From positions 248,001 through 312,000 of the forward strand of contig NZ_JABANC010000001.1 of assembly GCF_012931685.1 (NCBI RefSeq): a DNA stretch of 64,000 nucleotides, read 5' to 3'. The stretch comes from Hanstruepera ponticola. GTDB lineage: Bacteria > Bacteroidota > Bacteroidia > Flavobacteriales > Flavobacteriaceae. Position 1 is the first letter of the stretch. Each line of letters opens with the position of its first letter. Below are positions 24,301 through 33,627 of the stretch, in pieces. A program made the position numbers and the translations under genes. Under the pieces are notes generated by a model. The model saw only the letters and a program-made list of their open reading frames with translations. It made no database searches and was not told where the DNA came from.

Positions 24301-27300
24301 TGATTTTCTTCAGGCCATAAGGCTTCGCGAGACAATCCTCTAGACACTTTTAAAGGTACTTCAATCTGATAATAGTTTTGAGTCAAATCATTACCCATCC
24401 TAATAAAACCAACTAAATCATCATCATCTAAACCTGGAACATTACCTGGTTCAGCATGCATAAACATTCTAATGCGCTTATACTGTCGCATATCCACGTT
24501 GATATTTTTAAAAACAGCCCGACCATCATGTGATTCTAAATCACAAACATCTACCAATAACGATTGCTCATTTTGTCTAATAACAGTGTTATTATTAAAC
24601 AACTCTTCTGGATCAACACCAGGAGGTGATTGGTAACTACCATCATTCTTCAAAGTACTAATCACACCTACAGAAAATTCCGTATTATCTAAAGAAGGGT
24701 CTCCTTCATCCTCGTCCAATGTTTGTGTATAACGTCTCCATTCGCTTCTCACTAAATCTAGTGTACCAAATCTCATAACCGTTTTTTCGGAGAATTCTTT
24801 AAGATACATACGTGCAAAACGAATAGACCTTAAATCTGTTATCCCTCCAATTGCATCAGAAAATTCGGTTACAGGAATTCTAAATTGATACCAAATTGGT
24901 GTAACCGTTTGTCCATTGGGAAGACTTCGTATTTGCGTATTTTTAATATCAACAATGTACGGGTTATCGATGTTTAAGGTAGAAGGTGTTAGTTCAACTT
25001 CATATTCAAAATAACTATCAATCGTGTTCATGGTATTATCACGATTAACGTCTTCTACATCAGGTTGGGCATTGGCTCCACGATCGGTATCAGAAAATGT
25101 GTCTGGTGAATTTCCTTGAACGCCGTTATATCGCTTATAACGATCAAATATGTCACCATCAGCATTTAAAAAATAGGTGTAATTATCATTTGCTGGATCG
25201 TTCAAAGATGAATATGTTGGGAACTTTATACGTTCATCAGCATCATCATAACCATCATAACCTACATCTTGATTCGTACGTTCTTCACCCGTTGTATCAA
25301 ACGCATAAATTAGTGATTGGTTTTGCGGATAAACAGTTCCCCAAGAAGGTGATTCAGGTAGAACACCAATTACGTTACCATCAGCTGGTAGTCCATTTTC
25401 ATATAGCTTACGTCCATCTTTTATAATATCTTCAGATATATTACCTAAATTAAATACTAATTTACCACCAGTGTTACCTGGGTTGTCTTGATAAGGATCT
25501 TGTAACCAGAATTCAATATACTCTACGTTTGCCTGCTCAAAATCTGTTGAAGTTAACTGCCTAGTTATACCTGCCCAGCTATCTTCAGGATTGGTTAAGG
25601 TATTTGTACTGATGTCAACATCTGTAGTTTGGAAATTATAAGGCCCTCTTTCTTCAGGATAAAACGCTAAATCTAAAGTATTTAATATGGTAGTCTGACC
25701 TTGTGCTATGTCTTGTTGCGGAAATAACTCATTGATAAAAACACGACTCGTGAACAAATCTGAAATATCATCATCGGATATGCCATCTGGTGCTCTGTTA
25801 CTATAAAATATTGGATCAATAAAATACCAGTTTAATAATGCTCGGTTAAAACCTTGTTCAATACCATTTTGGTCATCATCATTGTTATTAATTCCTTTTG
25901 GTCTACTGGATAAGAACCAAGATTGCGGAGATTTTAAATCGATATTATTTTGGGTTCCTTCAAAATCATCTACATAGGATGTTGCTTCACCTTGAAAATC
26001 TGTTCCTTTAGGTGAGCCAGGTGCTAGATAAGCAAACTCGCCTCTTAATGACACATTTGAAGGAACATCTGTATCAATGTTTGGTAATTTATTAACCATT
26101 CGTGTCAGGAATGGGACTTCAGTCGAATAATTTCCGTTAAAGCCAAAAATATGGTTGTTAATAGGTTCTTGGGCATAATTGGCTTTTTGCGTAATTGGCC
26201 TCTCATTTAAATGCAACCAGGTACCACCAATAACAAAATTCTCATTGAATTTATGTTCAACATTTACGCCTGTAAAACGTTTTGTCTGTTGACCAAATAC
26301 CGCATTATTCTCTGTTGAAACTTGAATTGGCGTGTTGGAAGCCTTTAATGCTTCATCTAAAATTTGAACTGTTCCTTGCTGATAATTAACTGTGTAGTCA
26401 ATTCCCTCAACCAAGGTACGTCCACCTGCAGTTACAGTAACTGAACCTCTGGGCACATTAAATGCACCTATTGGAATTCCGTCTCCACCTGATGATTTAT
26501 AGCGTCCTTTTAACTTAAATTTATTCTTATCGGCCTCTTCTAAAGCTGCTGTTTTGGTTTCTTTATATAAAATATCATAGACATACTTCGCTTGATTATC
26601 GTTATAGGTAGCCGTATTGTTGTAATCCTCTCCACCTAAAGACAGCGTGTTGAATAAATACTCACCAAAAGGCTCAACCTTTGTGAATACAATTTTTCCA
26701 TTTTGAGGTAAAACGGTTATTCCTGGAACAAAATCAAAAAAACCATCACCATTGGTTTGCGGATCGTTGTTAAAGTTTAATCTATCAAAATTAAAAAGTC
26801 TTAATAGTGTTGTTTCCTGAATTGGTTCACCATTAAATGGTGGAAATGGCGTACCATCTACTGGAGTGATAAAATTTAACGGCGAAGCTTCGTTATAAAA
26901 AATGTTCAATTTAAAATCCTCTTGACTTAATTGGTAAGCTCCAGTGTCATAGATGTTTTTCATCATCAAATCCCAAATTGGTTGCTGAACATTTGTGACT
27001 GGACTTTTCAATAACTTTAAAACCAAACTGTTGTTTGTAACAGTCGTTATACTGCCAGAATTATCAACACCTGTTGGATCAACACCTCCGTTAGCAAATT
27101 CACCAACTTGAAAAACTTGACCACCAACTGTATATTGAAATGCAACAGCTATAACTTCATCATTTAATAATCGCTGATTTAATGAAATATAACCTAACTG
27201 CGTATTTACTGTATATTCCTGTCCTTCAATTAATTTTCTGGCATTCTCCAATTTAGCATAATCAGAGCCTTCATTTACTCTGTTTGATAAACTACCAAAT

Positions 27301-28550
27301 CCTTGTTGTGCGGTGGCAATATCTCTAATCAAATCATTTAACACAGAACCAGACCCGATAGCTGTTGGATCATAATCGTTATTTCCGTTATCAGGAAATG
27401 CATTAGGCCCAGCATTTAAAAACCCTGGTGGTATAGGTTGTAAGTAAATATCATTGTCCACTGGATCTGGGTTTGACTCCCCTAAATCTTGAATTGCTAC
27501 AACATTCCTTACATTTTCTGTTCTGTTTGTTCTATTGGTTACCCAAACCTCAATTCTTGTAATTTGAACATTGGTGTTTATAAAAGGGTAATTGGCTAAT
27601 GCCTCATCATAATTATCTCTAAAGTAGTGTGCCAAAAAGAAGTGACGGTTTTCATCATAATCTCTAGCAAAAAAATCAAATTCTTCTAGTGTTCCTCCAC
27701 CTTGCGCCACAACGGTTCTTCTGTCCGAACGTTGTTCAGAAAAAACACCTGTGATGGTAGTTCTACCAAATTGAAGCTGGGTTTTTACACCAAATAAACT
27801 TTGTGCACCCGTAATCAAGGAGCTATTGAGTGGCATACTCACATTACCTACTTCAATTTTTTGAATAATATCATCTTCTGTTGGTGTATATTCTAACTTT
27901 ATAAGATTTTGAAAATCAAAAGTTGATTCGGTGTCATAGTTGGCTGTTACTTGTAAGCGTGTTCCAACTTTCCCTAATAAACTTAAACTAATACGTTGAT
28001 CAAAATCAAAAGTAAAACTACTTCTATTCCTAGGAGAAAAAGCTGGATTATCCTGTTTGGTGTATAAAATACCCAAATCTATTTCCACAGAACCTTGTGG
28101 TATTATTTCAATAGTATTACTTCCAAATATGGTTTCAAAGAAACCGGAATTGATATAGAATTCTGGCAATAAATTTTTCTGTTCTTCTTCGGATCCTTCT
28201 TTCTTACCGTCGAATGCATCAATTTGCTGCTTATAATAGGATTGAATGTTTTCTTTTATAACAAGATCTTCATACTCTTCTCGTGTAAGGATAATAGGGT
28301 AATTAATATTAAAACTTCCAACCGTTTCTGTGTAGATATATCTATCTGTTATCGGATCATAGGTGTATTTAGATTCAATACTATTGGGATTGGGCATCTG
28401 CATATTTCCCAAATTAAACCCTGTGGCGGTTGAGTCCTGCTCTACAGGCTCTTGTGACCACGCCATCACTGAATACAAAAAAGCGACAGCAATAAAAATA
28501 TAATATTTACTTGATGTGTATAAACTCGAGTTGGTAGTATTCAAAATCAA
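21351..28550 (-). CDS. sprA: SprA, outer-membrane translocon of the type IX secretion system
   Basis: SprA forms the very large single-chain barrel through which type IX cargo crosses the outer membrane. Homologues in Flavobacterium and the Porphyromonas Sov protein are about 2400-2500 residues; this one has 2399. A signal peptide (about 1-33, ending AWSQ) is followed by long beta-rich stretches with many Tyr/Asn/Asp. Recognisable blocks include SRPKGINNN with the nearby FYSNRAPDG, and WFNELRLSDMESKGGWAA. A Lys/Pro/Ser-rich low-complexity segment lies near 1880-1925, and the last residue pattern is RYNFGN. The start is TTG at 28548-28550, directly after the ruvA stop codon; the alternative TTG at 28544 would change two residues. 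No ATG gives a signal peptide. It is co-transcribed with ruvA. Confidence 0.95.
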   Translation of the reverse strand: MILNTTNSSLYTSSKYYIFIAVAFLYSVMAWSQEPVEQDSTATGFNLGNMQMPNPNSIESKYTYDPITDRYIYTETVGSFNINYPIILTREEYEDLVIKENIQSYYKQQIDAFDGKKEGSEEEQKNLLPEFYINSGFFETIFGSNTIEIIPQGSVEIDLGILYTKQDNPAFSPRNRSSFTFDFDQRISLSLLGKVGTRLQVTANYDTESTFDFQNLIKLEYTPTEDDIIQKIEVGNVSMPLNSSLITGAQSLFGVKTQLQFGRTTITGVFSEQRSDRRTVVAQGGGTLEEFDFFARDYDENRHFFLAHYFRDNYDEALANYPFINTNVQITRIEVWVTNRTNRTENVRNVVAIQDLGESNPDPVDNDIYLQPIPPGFLNAGPNAFPDNGNNDYDPTAIGSGSVLNDLIRDIATAQQGFGSLSNRVNEGSDYAKLENARKLIEGQEYTVNTQLGYISLNQRLLNDEVIAVAFQYTVGGQVFQVGEFANGGVDPTGVDNSGSITTVTNNSLVLKLLKSPVTNVQQPIWDLMMKNIYDTGAYQLSQEDFKLNIFYNEASPLNFITPVDGTPFPPFNGEPIQETTLLRLFNFDRLNFNNDPQTNGDGFFDFVPGITVLPQNGKIVFTKVEPFGEYLFNTLSLGGEDYNNTATYNDNQAKYVYDILYKETKTAALEEADKNKFKLKGRYKSSGGDGIPIGAFNVPRGSVTVTAGGRTLVEGIDYTVNYQQGTVQILDEALKASNTPIQVSTENNAVFGQQTKRFTGVNVEHKFNENFVIGGTWLHLNERPITQKANYAQEPINNHIFGFNGNYSTEVPFLTRMVNKLPNIDTDVPSNVSLRGEFAYLAPGSPKGTDFQGEATSYVDDFEGTQNNIDLKSPQSWFLSSRPKGINNNDDDQNGIEQGFNRALLNWYFIDPIFYSNRAPDGISDDDISDLFTSRVFINELFPQQDIAQGQTTILNTLDLAFYPEERGPYNFQTTDVDISTNTLTNPEDSWAGITRQLTSTDFEQANVEYIEFWLQDPYQDNPGNTGGKLVFNLGNISEDIIKDGRKLYENGLPADGNVIGVLPESPSWGTVYPQNQSLIYAFDTTGEERTNQDVGYDGYDDADERIKFPTYSSLNDPANDNYTYFLNADGDIFDRYKRYNGVQGNSPDTFSDTDRGANAQPDVEDVNRDNTMNTIDSYFEYEVELTPSTLNIDNPYIVDIKNTQIRSLPNGQTVTPIWYQFRIPVTEFSDAIGGITDLRSIRFARMYLKEFSEKTVMRFGTLDLVRSEWRRYTQTLDEDEGDPSLDNTEFSVGVISTLKNDGSYQSPPGVDPEELFNNNTVIRQNEQSLLVDVCDLESHDGRAVFKNINVDMRQYKRIRMFMHAEPGNVPGLDDDDLVGFIRMGNDLTQNYYQIEVPLKVSRGLSREALWPEENQINLPLKVLQEIKAKSIASGNISSPDPTFYDVISEEVTGEVLEYDPLPTGLGSGDFYHRVAIVGNPNFGDIRTLMVGVKNRSDIDKCGVLWFNELRLSDMESKGGWAAILSMDSNIADFASVSATGRQSTSGFGTIEQGPLERSIEDVVQYDVVTNVNIGQLLPEKWGVEIPFNYGVSEEKITPKYDEFYRDIELQTQLDNNSNNDSILNVNENYTKRKSINFIGVRKIRTGEATPRFYDVENFTFNYSYNKVEHRDFEIESSVDKNVRTGVNYAYNFNPLVIEPFKKNDSLFTGKYWKLLKDFNFNPLPASFVVNTNINRQFNKQKFREVDLTGGNIGLEELYRRNYTFDFGYTINYNLTNSLSLNFTASNVNIVRNYFKNDILNGEQDPELDVWDGFFDFGDPNTQYQQLGVNYEIPINKIPTFAFIDATYSYSGEFQWQKGSDLFGDLEVDGQTYDLGNTISNANQHTLNTTLNMNKFYNYIGLKKKPVRRSGTSRPISRDSKTASPPSKDGDDSKKPPKKVSNSGGTKLLNTGIGILTSVKRMTFNYAETNGTYIPGYLQTPGFIGTLKPTAGFTFGSQNDVREMAARRGWLTLYPDFNDQYRVNKTRQFDYTASVEPFNDLKIDLVGNRIYAENYTENYRVNDLGDELEYESLTPNSFGNFNISTLLIKTAFSASDERESQTFNDFRNNRIQVANRLAEQFYGTTSFPVDAEGYPVGFGKNSQAVLLPSFLSAYSGQDAGKVSLSAFRDVPIPNWDIKYTGLMNLKWFKDRFKRFSIIHGYRSNYTINQFRSNLDYDPDNPTEVDQSGNFKNETIYSNINLSEMFTPLFRIDMEMKNSIKILAEMKKDRLLSLSFDNNLMTEIQGNEYIVGLGYRIKDVRIRSKLAGPKRIIVSDLNMKADVSVRDNKTIIRYLDLDNNQITSGQTIWSAKFSADYAFSKNLTGIFYFDYAFSEYAISTAFPQTTIRSGITLRYNFGN

Positions 28551-29132
28551 TTATAAATTTTTAAGCGCTTGCTTTATAATAGTTTCAACGTTAGCATTTG
28601 GTTCCTGTGATAGAATTTTGTCTATCACACGTTCAGATTGTTTTTTTGAAAAGCCTAAAACTTCTAAAGCAGATAACGCTTCATCTTTATTTGTATTGCT
28701 TTCTAGGGCAGAATTTTCATCAATATCATAGACTTTCAAAATTTTATCTTTCAAATCCAAAATTACTCGTTGAGCGGTTTTGGCTCCAATTCCTTTTATA
28801 GATTGAATTAATGCTACATCTCCAACGGCTATTCCTTCCCTTATTTGTTTGGGTGTTAATGATGACAGCATCGTACGAGCTGTGCTAGCACCAATACCAC
28901 TAACTGATATTAAAAGCCTGAATATTTCTCTTTCTGAAGTTGTTGTAAAACCAAACAACGTATGAGAATCTTCTTTCACCTGTAAATGCGTGAAAAGTTT
29001 TAAGTTTTCTTGATCTGGAATTTGCGAAAAGGTATGTAATGAGATGTTTAAATTATAGCCAACTCCACCACAGTCAATAACAACGTTCGTTGGTTTTTTC
29101 TCGACAAGTTTACCTTGAATATGTGAAATCAT
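28551..29132 (-). CDS. ruvA: Holliday junction branch migration protein RuvA
   Basis: RuvA binds four-way DNA junctions and directs the RuvB motor to them. Its 193 residues contain the N-terminal OB fold (MISHIQGKLVEKKPTNVVIDCGGVGYNL), two helix-hairpin-helix motifs (SVSGIGASTARTMLSSL and SIKGIGAKTAQRVILDLKDK) and the small C-terminal RuvB-binding domain after a variable linker (EALSALEVLGFSKKQSERVI). It shares a transcript with sprA (no gap). The partner ruvB is 15 kb away in another operon, the split arrangement common in Bacteroidetes. A full promoter consensus lies in the 57-base gap to the malic enzyme gene. Confidence 0.96.
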   Translation of the reverse strand: MISHIQGKLVEKKPTNVVIDCGGVGYNLNISLHTFSQIPDQENLKLFTHLQVKEDSHTLFGFTTTSEREIFRLLISVSGIGASTARTMLSSLTPKQIREGIAVGDVALIQSIKGIGAKTAQRVILDLKDKILKVYDIDENSALESNTNKDEALSALEVLGFSKKQSERVIDKILSQEPNANVETIIKQALKNL

Positions 29133-29154
29133 TAAATAGGAATCTATTAACTCT

Positions 29155-29183
29155 CAAATGTAATAAAATTATTTACAAAACAA
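29155..29183 (-). promoter_or_regulatory. Promoter of ruvA-sprA
   Basis: Minus strand TTG (29181-29183), 18 bases, TACATTTG (29155-29162): full consensus match, 22 bases before the ruvA ATG. Confidence 0.75.
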
Positions 29184-29189
29184 AGTTGT

Positions 29190-31493
29190 TTAATGTCCTA
29201 TTCCTGCTTTTAATTCAAGCTCTTTTTTTTCTTTTTGTTGTGCATCAATTACGGCAATGGCAGTCATATTTACAATTTCATCTACACTGGCATCCAACTG
29301 TAAAATGTGAATAGGTTTTCGCATACCCATCATTATAGGACCAATGGAATCTGCCTTATTTAATTCTTTGAGCAATTTGTAAGTGATATTGGCTGATTCT
29401 AAATTTGGAAAAATAAGTGTATTTACTTTTTTACCTGCTAATTTTGAAAAAGGAAAAATATCCTGTAACATTTCACTATTCAATGCGAAATCTGTTTGTA
29501 ATTCCCCATCAACCAACAGATTTGGATGTCTTTTATGTAAGTAAGTTACAGCCTCACCAACTTTAGTAGCAGTTTGATTTTTAGACGATCCAAAATTAGA
29601 ATATGATATCATCGCCATAACAGGTTCCATACCAAACATTTTTACCACACCTGCAGTCATCTGAGCTATTTTTGTTAGATCGCTTGCAGTTGGATTAATA
29701 TTTATAGAAGTGTCACTCAAAAACATAGGACCACGTTGTGTCATCATCACATTGGTTGTTGCTACACGCGTTGATCCTGGCGCTAGTCCTATTAATTCTA
29801 ACATGGGTTTTACCACAGATGGATAGCTTCTTGAATAACCAGAAATCATAGCATCTGCATCACCTTCATTAACCATCATAGCTGCGAAATAATTACGTTC
29901 ACGCATAATTTTTTCTGCAGAATATAAGGTCACTCCTTTTCGCTTACGTTGTTCCCAATAAACTTTAGCATATTTATTTTTCCTTACTTCTTCTTCGTCA
30001 GATTTAGGATCTATTATTGGCACATCAGCATCAAATTCAATTTCTTCTTTTAGTTTTTCAATGGCGTCGCGTCTTCCAAGTAGAATTGGAAAAGCAATGC
30101 CTTCGTCATAAGCAATTTGTGCAGCCTTTAAAACATCCAACTGATCAGCTTCTGCAAATACTACGCGTTTAGGATTGGTTTTAGCACGGTTGAGTAGTAA
30201 TCGCACTATTTTATTATCAGAACCTGATCGCTCTAGCAATTCATCCTCATATTTTTGCCAATCCGTTATGGGTTGTTGGGCAACACCACTTTCCATAGCA
30301 GCTTTGGCAACCGCTGGTGGAACTTGTGCAATTAAACGTGGGTCAAAAGGTTTAGGAATGATATAATCTCTACCAAATGTCAGACGTGTTTCGCCATAAG
30401 CAATATTCACTTGTTCAGGCACTGGGTCTTTCGCTAACTCTGCCAGCGCCATTACAGCCGCCATCTTCATTTCCTCATTAATTTTAGTGGCACGAACATC
30501 TAACGCACCTCTAAAAATAAAAGGGAAGCCAAGAACATTATTTACTTGGTTAGGATGATCACTTCTCCCAGTAGCCATAATAATATCATCGCGTGTATCT
30601 ATCGCTAAATCATATGCGATTTCTGGATCAGGATTGGACATGGCGAAGACAATTGGGTTTGCAGCCATGGATTTAAGCATGTCTGGCGAAACAATATTTG
30701 AAGTAGATAAACCAATAAACACATCAGCGTCTTTCATGGCCTCATCTAAAGTGTCAATTTTTCTGTGAGTCGCAAACTCTGCTTTTTCTTTTGTTAGATT
30801 CTCTCTATCCTGTCTTATTACTCCTTTACTATCCAACATTACCATGTTTTCGCGAACAGCACCACACGCTTGATACAATCGTGAACATGATATAGCAGCA
30901 GCTCCGGCACCACTTATTACAATTCTTACATCTTCAATCTTTTTATTTGCCAACTCCAGGGCATTTAGTAACGCTGCAGCAGAAATTATTGCTGTACCAT
31001 GTTGGTCATCATGCATAACAGGAATATCCAACTCTTCTTTTAAACGTCGTTCAATTTCGAATGCTTCAGGAGCTTTGATATCCTCAAGGTTTATGCCTCC
31101 AAATGTTGGTGCGATATTTTTAACCGTAGCTATAAATTCTTCAATGTTTTCAGTGTCAACTTCAATATCAAAAACATCAATATCTGCAAATATTTTAAAC
31201 AGCAATCCCTTACCTTCCATAACAGGTTTAGAAGCTTCTGGACCAATATTACCTAATCCTAAAACTGCTGTTCCATTTGAAATTACTGCTACTAAATTTC
31301 CTTTGGTAGTATATTTATAAACGTTGTTTATATCCTTGGCTATTTCTAAACAAGGTTCAGCTACACCTGGTGAATAAGCTAGCGACAAATCTCGCTGACT
31401 CGCATATTTTTTAGTTGGAACTACTTTTATCTTTCCTGGTGTTGGCTTTGCATGATAAACCAAGGCCTCACGTCTTCTACTTTGCTTGCTCAT
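29190..31493 (-). CDS. maeB: NADP-dependent malic enzyme with C-terminal phosphotransacetylase-like domain
   Basis: Converts malate to pyruvate and CO2 with reduction of NADP. The N-terminal catalytic half (about 1-420) has SLAYSPGVAEPCLEI, the metal/substrate region DIPVMHDDQHGTAI, the nucleotide-binding VISGAGAAAISCSRLY and FAMSNPDPEI. The C-terminal half (about 430-767) is a phosphate acetyl/butyryl transferase domain (GEADAMISGY-like, FLSDTSININPTA), thought to regulate the enzyme by acetyl-CoA in MaeB homologues. The frame is open to a TTG at 31502, but the ATG at 31491-31493 starts the conserved MSKQSRRREALVYH and is chosen. Length (767) is normal for the hybrid type. A -7 element lies at 31516-31523. 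Confidence 0.94.
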   Translation of the reverse strand: MSKQSRRREALVYHAKPTPGKIKVVPTKKYASQRDLSLAYSPGVAEPCLEIAKDINNVYKYTTKGNLVAVISNGTAVLGLGNIGPEASKPVMEGKGLLFKIFADIDVFDIEVDTENIEEFIATVKNIAPTFGGINLEDIKAPEAFEIERRLKEELDIPVMHDDQHGTAIISAAALLNALELANKKIEDVRIVISGAGAAAISCSRLYQACGAVRENMVMLDSKGVIRQDRENLTKEKAEFATHRKIDTLDEAMKDADVFIGLSTSNIVSPDMLKSMAANPIVFAMSNPDPEIAYDLAIDTRDDIIMATGRSDHPNQVNNVLGFPFIFRGALDVRATKINEEMKMAAVMALAELAKDPVPEQVNIAYGETRLTFGRDYIIPKPFDPRLIAQVPPAVAKAAMESGVAQQPITDWQKYEDELLERSGSDNKIVRLLLNRAKTNPKRVVFAEADQLDVLKAAQIAYDEGIAFPILLGRRDAIEKLKEEIEFDADVPIIDPKSDEEEVRKNKYAKVYWEQRKRKGVTLYSAEKIMRERNYFAAMMVNEGDADAMISGYSRSYPSVVKPMLELIGLAPGSTRVATTNVMMTQRGPMFLSDTSININPTASDLTKIAQMTAGVVKMFGMEPVMAMISYSNFGSSKNQTATKVGEAVTYLHKRHPNLLVDGELQTDFALNSEMLQDIFPFSKLAGKKVNTLIFPNLESANITYKLLKELNKADSIGPIMMGMRKPIHILQLDASVDEIVNMTAIAVIDAQQKEKKELELKAGIGH

Positions 31494-31515
31494 AAAATTC
31501 AAAGTTTATAAGCCA

Positions 31516-31523
31516 CAAAGGTA
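31516..31523 (-). promoter_or_regulatory. Putative -7 element of the malic enzyme gene
   Basis: TACCTTTG on the minus strand (TAnnTTTG), 22 bases before the ATG at 31493. No -33 TTG at the usual distance. Confidence 0.5.
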
Positions 31524-31613
31524 GTATATTTAACGGTGATAGGATAAAATATAGAGGTTCAAAATTGAATTTTTGAAACCAGAATTTAATATAATTATTT
31601 TTTAAATTTTAAA

Positions 31614-32510
31614 CTATTCTGTTTTGGAACTTATAAATTTTTTTACGGATTCATTTGTAATAGATGGATTTGCTCCTTCACTTTGCGCTACCATTGCTCC
31701 AAGGGCACAGGCATGATCAATTGCTTTTTGAGGGGATTCATTCTTTTTGAGAGAATTAATTAGAGTTGCAAGGAATGAATCTCCTGAACCAACAGTATCA
31801 ACCACGTTTACTTTATAGCCATTATTATAATAGAAGTTATCATTATAATATAGCACTGCTCCCTTTTCTCCAAGTGTCACACATATACTTGGTGTTTGAG
31901 TATGATTTGATAACCTTTTGATACTTTCTTCCATAGAAGTTGAATCTAAACCCAAATAACCAATGATTTCGGCAAGCTCTTCATCATTTAATTTAATAAA
32001 ATCTGCCTTACTCATTAATTCATTCAGTAAATCTTGAGTATAATGTGGTGATCTTAAGTTAATATCAAAAACTTTAAAATTAGCATGTTCCAGAAGCCTT
32101 GTCAAAGTTAATCTAGACATATTACTACGTGCCGCTAGGCTTCCAAAAATAAATATATCTGAATTCGCAACTAAATCTTTACAATCTTTGTTATACTCAA
32201 TGTAATCCCAAGCACTTGGGAACATAATTTCATAAGATGCGGAACCGGTTTCACCTAAACTAACTTTAACAATTCCTGTCCTCCAATCTGAAGCCAATTG
32301 TACATTAGAAAAATCTAGTTCATTTTCTTTGAAAATTTTTAGGAGATTTGCACCTAAAGTATCCTTGCCTACTTTACTTATCATAGACACGTCATTCCCA
32401 AACGATTTTAACCTAATTGCAACATTAAGAGGTGCTCCTCCAACCTTTTTATATGTTGAAAACACATCCCAAAGCACTTCGCCAAAACAGACTACTTTTA
32501 ATTTTTTCAT
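31614..32510 (-). CDS. PfkB family sugar kinase, probable fructokinase
   Basis: Likely phosphorylates fructose released by the neighbouring beta-fructosidase. PfkB/ribokinase hallmarks are present: VCFGEVLWDVF and GGAPLNVAIRLKSFG at the N-terminus, and the catalytic anion-hole signature DTVGSGDSFLATLI near residue 245-258 with the catalytic Asp. The GEVLWDVF form is typical of fructokinase/carbohydrate kinases of Bacteroidetes. The frame extends to an ATG at 32537, but the ATG at 32508-32510 (MKKLKVV) starts 1 base after the upstream stop codon and avoids overlap, so I use it (298 residues). It is the last gene of the sucrose operon. Substrate specificity is inferred from context. Confidence 0.88.
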   Translation of the reverse strand: MKKLKVVCFGEVLWDVFSTYKKVGGAPLNVAIRLKSFGNDVSMISKVGKDTLGANLLKIFKENELDFSNVQLASDWRTGIVKVSLGETGSASYEIMFPSAWDYIEYNKDCKDLVANSDIFIFGSLAARSNMSRLTLTRLLEHANFKVFDINLRSPHYTQDLLNELMSKADFIKLNDEELAEIIGYLGLDSTSMEESIKRLSNHTQTPSICVTLGEKGAVLYYNDNFYYNNGYKVNVVDTVGSGDSFLATLINSLKKNESPQKAIDHACALGAMVAQSEGANPSITNESVKKFISSKTE

Positions 32511-32511
32511 A

Positions 32512-33606
32512 TTAATCAGTCTTTTTAGAAAACTCAACCCTAAAGGGGTCTAAATATATATAGAAAGTCTCTGGAAATGTCAATCTTAAATCTGGTTCTG
32601 CATTTTCAGTATATGGAGCAATACATAATAATCGGTTATTTTTAAAATCCTCTTTTAATACAGTCAAACCAAATAAATTCTCATTTTTTAGAATTTTAGA
32701 ACCCAAAGAAACCCACGGACCCTCAACATTTTGAGATTTATATGCCCTAACTTCTTTTGATACTTCATTGGCAGGTTGACTTTCAAACAATCGGTTGCAG
32801 CTCGAAATTATGAGATAATACAAATCTTTATTTTTATCATATAAAATTTTAGGAACTTCCAATTGTGTAAAATCATCAGCATCTGGAACCAAAATTGGGG
32901 GATGTAATTTTTTTATTTTAAAGACATCATCATTTTCTGCTAGTATTGCTCTAGCTAAAGCTCCTCTTCTCGGATTTGTTTTTGCTCCCCAAAATAGATT
33001 TAACTCACCTTTTTTATCTGAAAATGTAAACGGATCCCTCCATGACATAATAGGCCCATTCTCTTCTCCCAAATCACTCCCCAAATTATCTATTCTATCT
33101 AAATAATATCCTTTATCAACAATTTCATCCCAATCTTTTGATGGAGAAGAAATGGTTTTTATAGTATTTTTTTGTACAGAATGACCATCATTTGATATCG
33201 CTAATGCAATGCTTTGATGATAATTTCTAATAGAATCAATATTTTCAATACCAGTAAAAGTCACAAGTTTTCTTCCATCTGAAAGCGGCATTACACTTCC
33301 GCTCCAAATAGTTTTAAAATTGAGTTTACTTACTTCATCTGTACTTAAAAAACAACCTTCATCCTTCCAAGAGTTGCCATTGTCTTTGGATGAAAAATGT
33401 CTAATATGAAACGGGTTATTGTTCCGTTCATATGGGTCTAACTCTGAACCATCAGATAAAAAACGTGGCACAGCTAAACAATACAAATGAAGAGTTTCAT
33501 TCTCACAATAAGACCATGCATCCCATAAGTATAAATAAGGATGTTTAATTCCATTTATAAACAACGTTCCGTAGGCTTTTGGAATTCTATTCATTGAGAC
33601 TATCAT
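32512..33606 (-). CDS. GH68-type beta-fructosidase without signal peptide
   Basis: A clan GH-J glycosidase of 364 residues that probably splits sucrose or short fructosides. Motifs fit GH68 better than GH32: WDAW with nucleophile Asp29, WSGSV (101-105, as in levansucrase EWSGSA), WRDPF with transition-state Asp191, and the acid/base Glu250 in QLEVPKI. It is much shorter than secreted levansucrases (about 470 residues) and has no signal peptide, so it should work in the cytoplasm on imported sugar. It sits between the transporter gene (21 bases) and the fructokinase gene (1 base), a coherent uptake-and-cleavage path. Hydrolysis rather than fructan synthesis is an inference. A second ATG at 33594 is possible. 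Confidence 0.85.
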   Translation of the reverse strand: MIVSMNRIPKAYGTLFINGIKHPYLYLWDAWSYCENETLHLYCLAVPRFLSDGSELDPYERNNNPFHIRHFSSKDNGNSWKDEGCFLSTDEVSKLNFKTIWSGSVMPLSDGRKLVTFTGIENIDSIRNYHQSIALAISNDGHSVQKNTIKTISSPSKDWDEIVDKGYYLDRIDNLGSDLGEENGPIMSWRDPFTFSDKKGELNLFWGAKTNPRRGALARAILAENDDVFKIKKLHPPILVPDADDFTQLEVPKILYDKNKDLYYLIISSCNRLFESQPANEVSKEVRAYKSQNVEGPWVSLGSKILKNENLFGLTVLKEDFKNNRLLCIAPYTENAEPDLRLTFPETFYIYLDPFRVEFSKKTD

Positions 33607-33627
33607 TTTAATAAAATGAATATTAAA

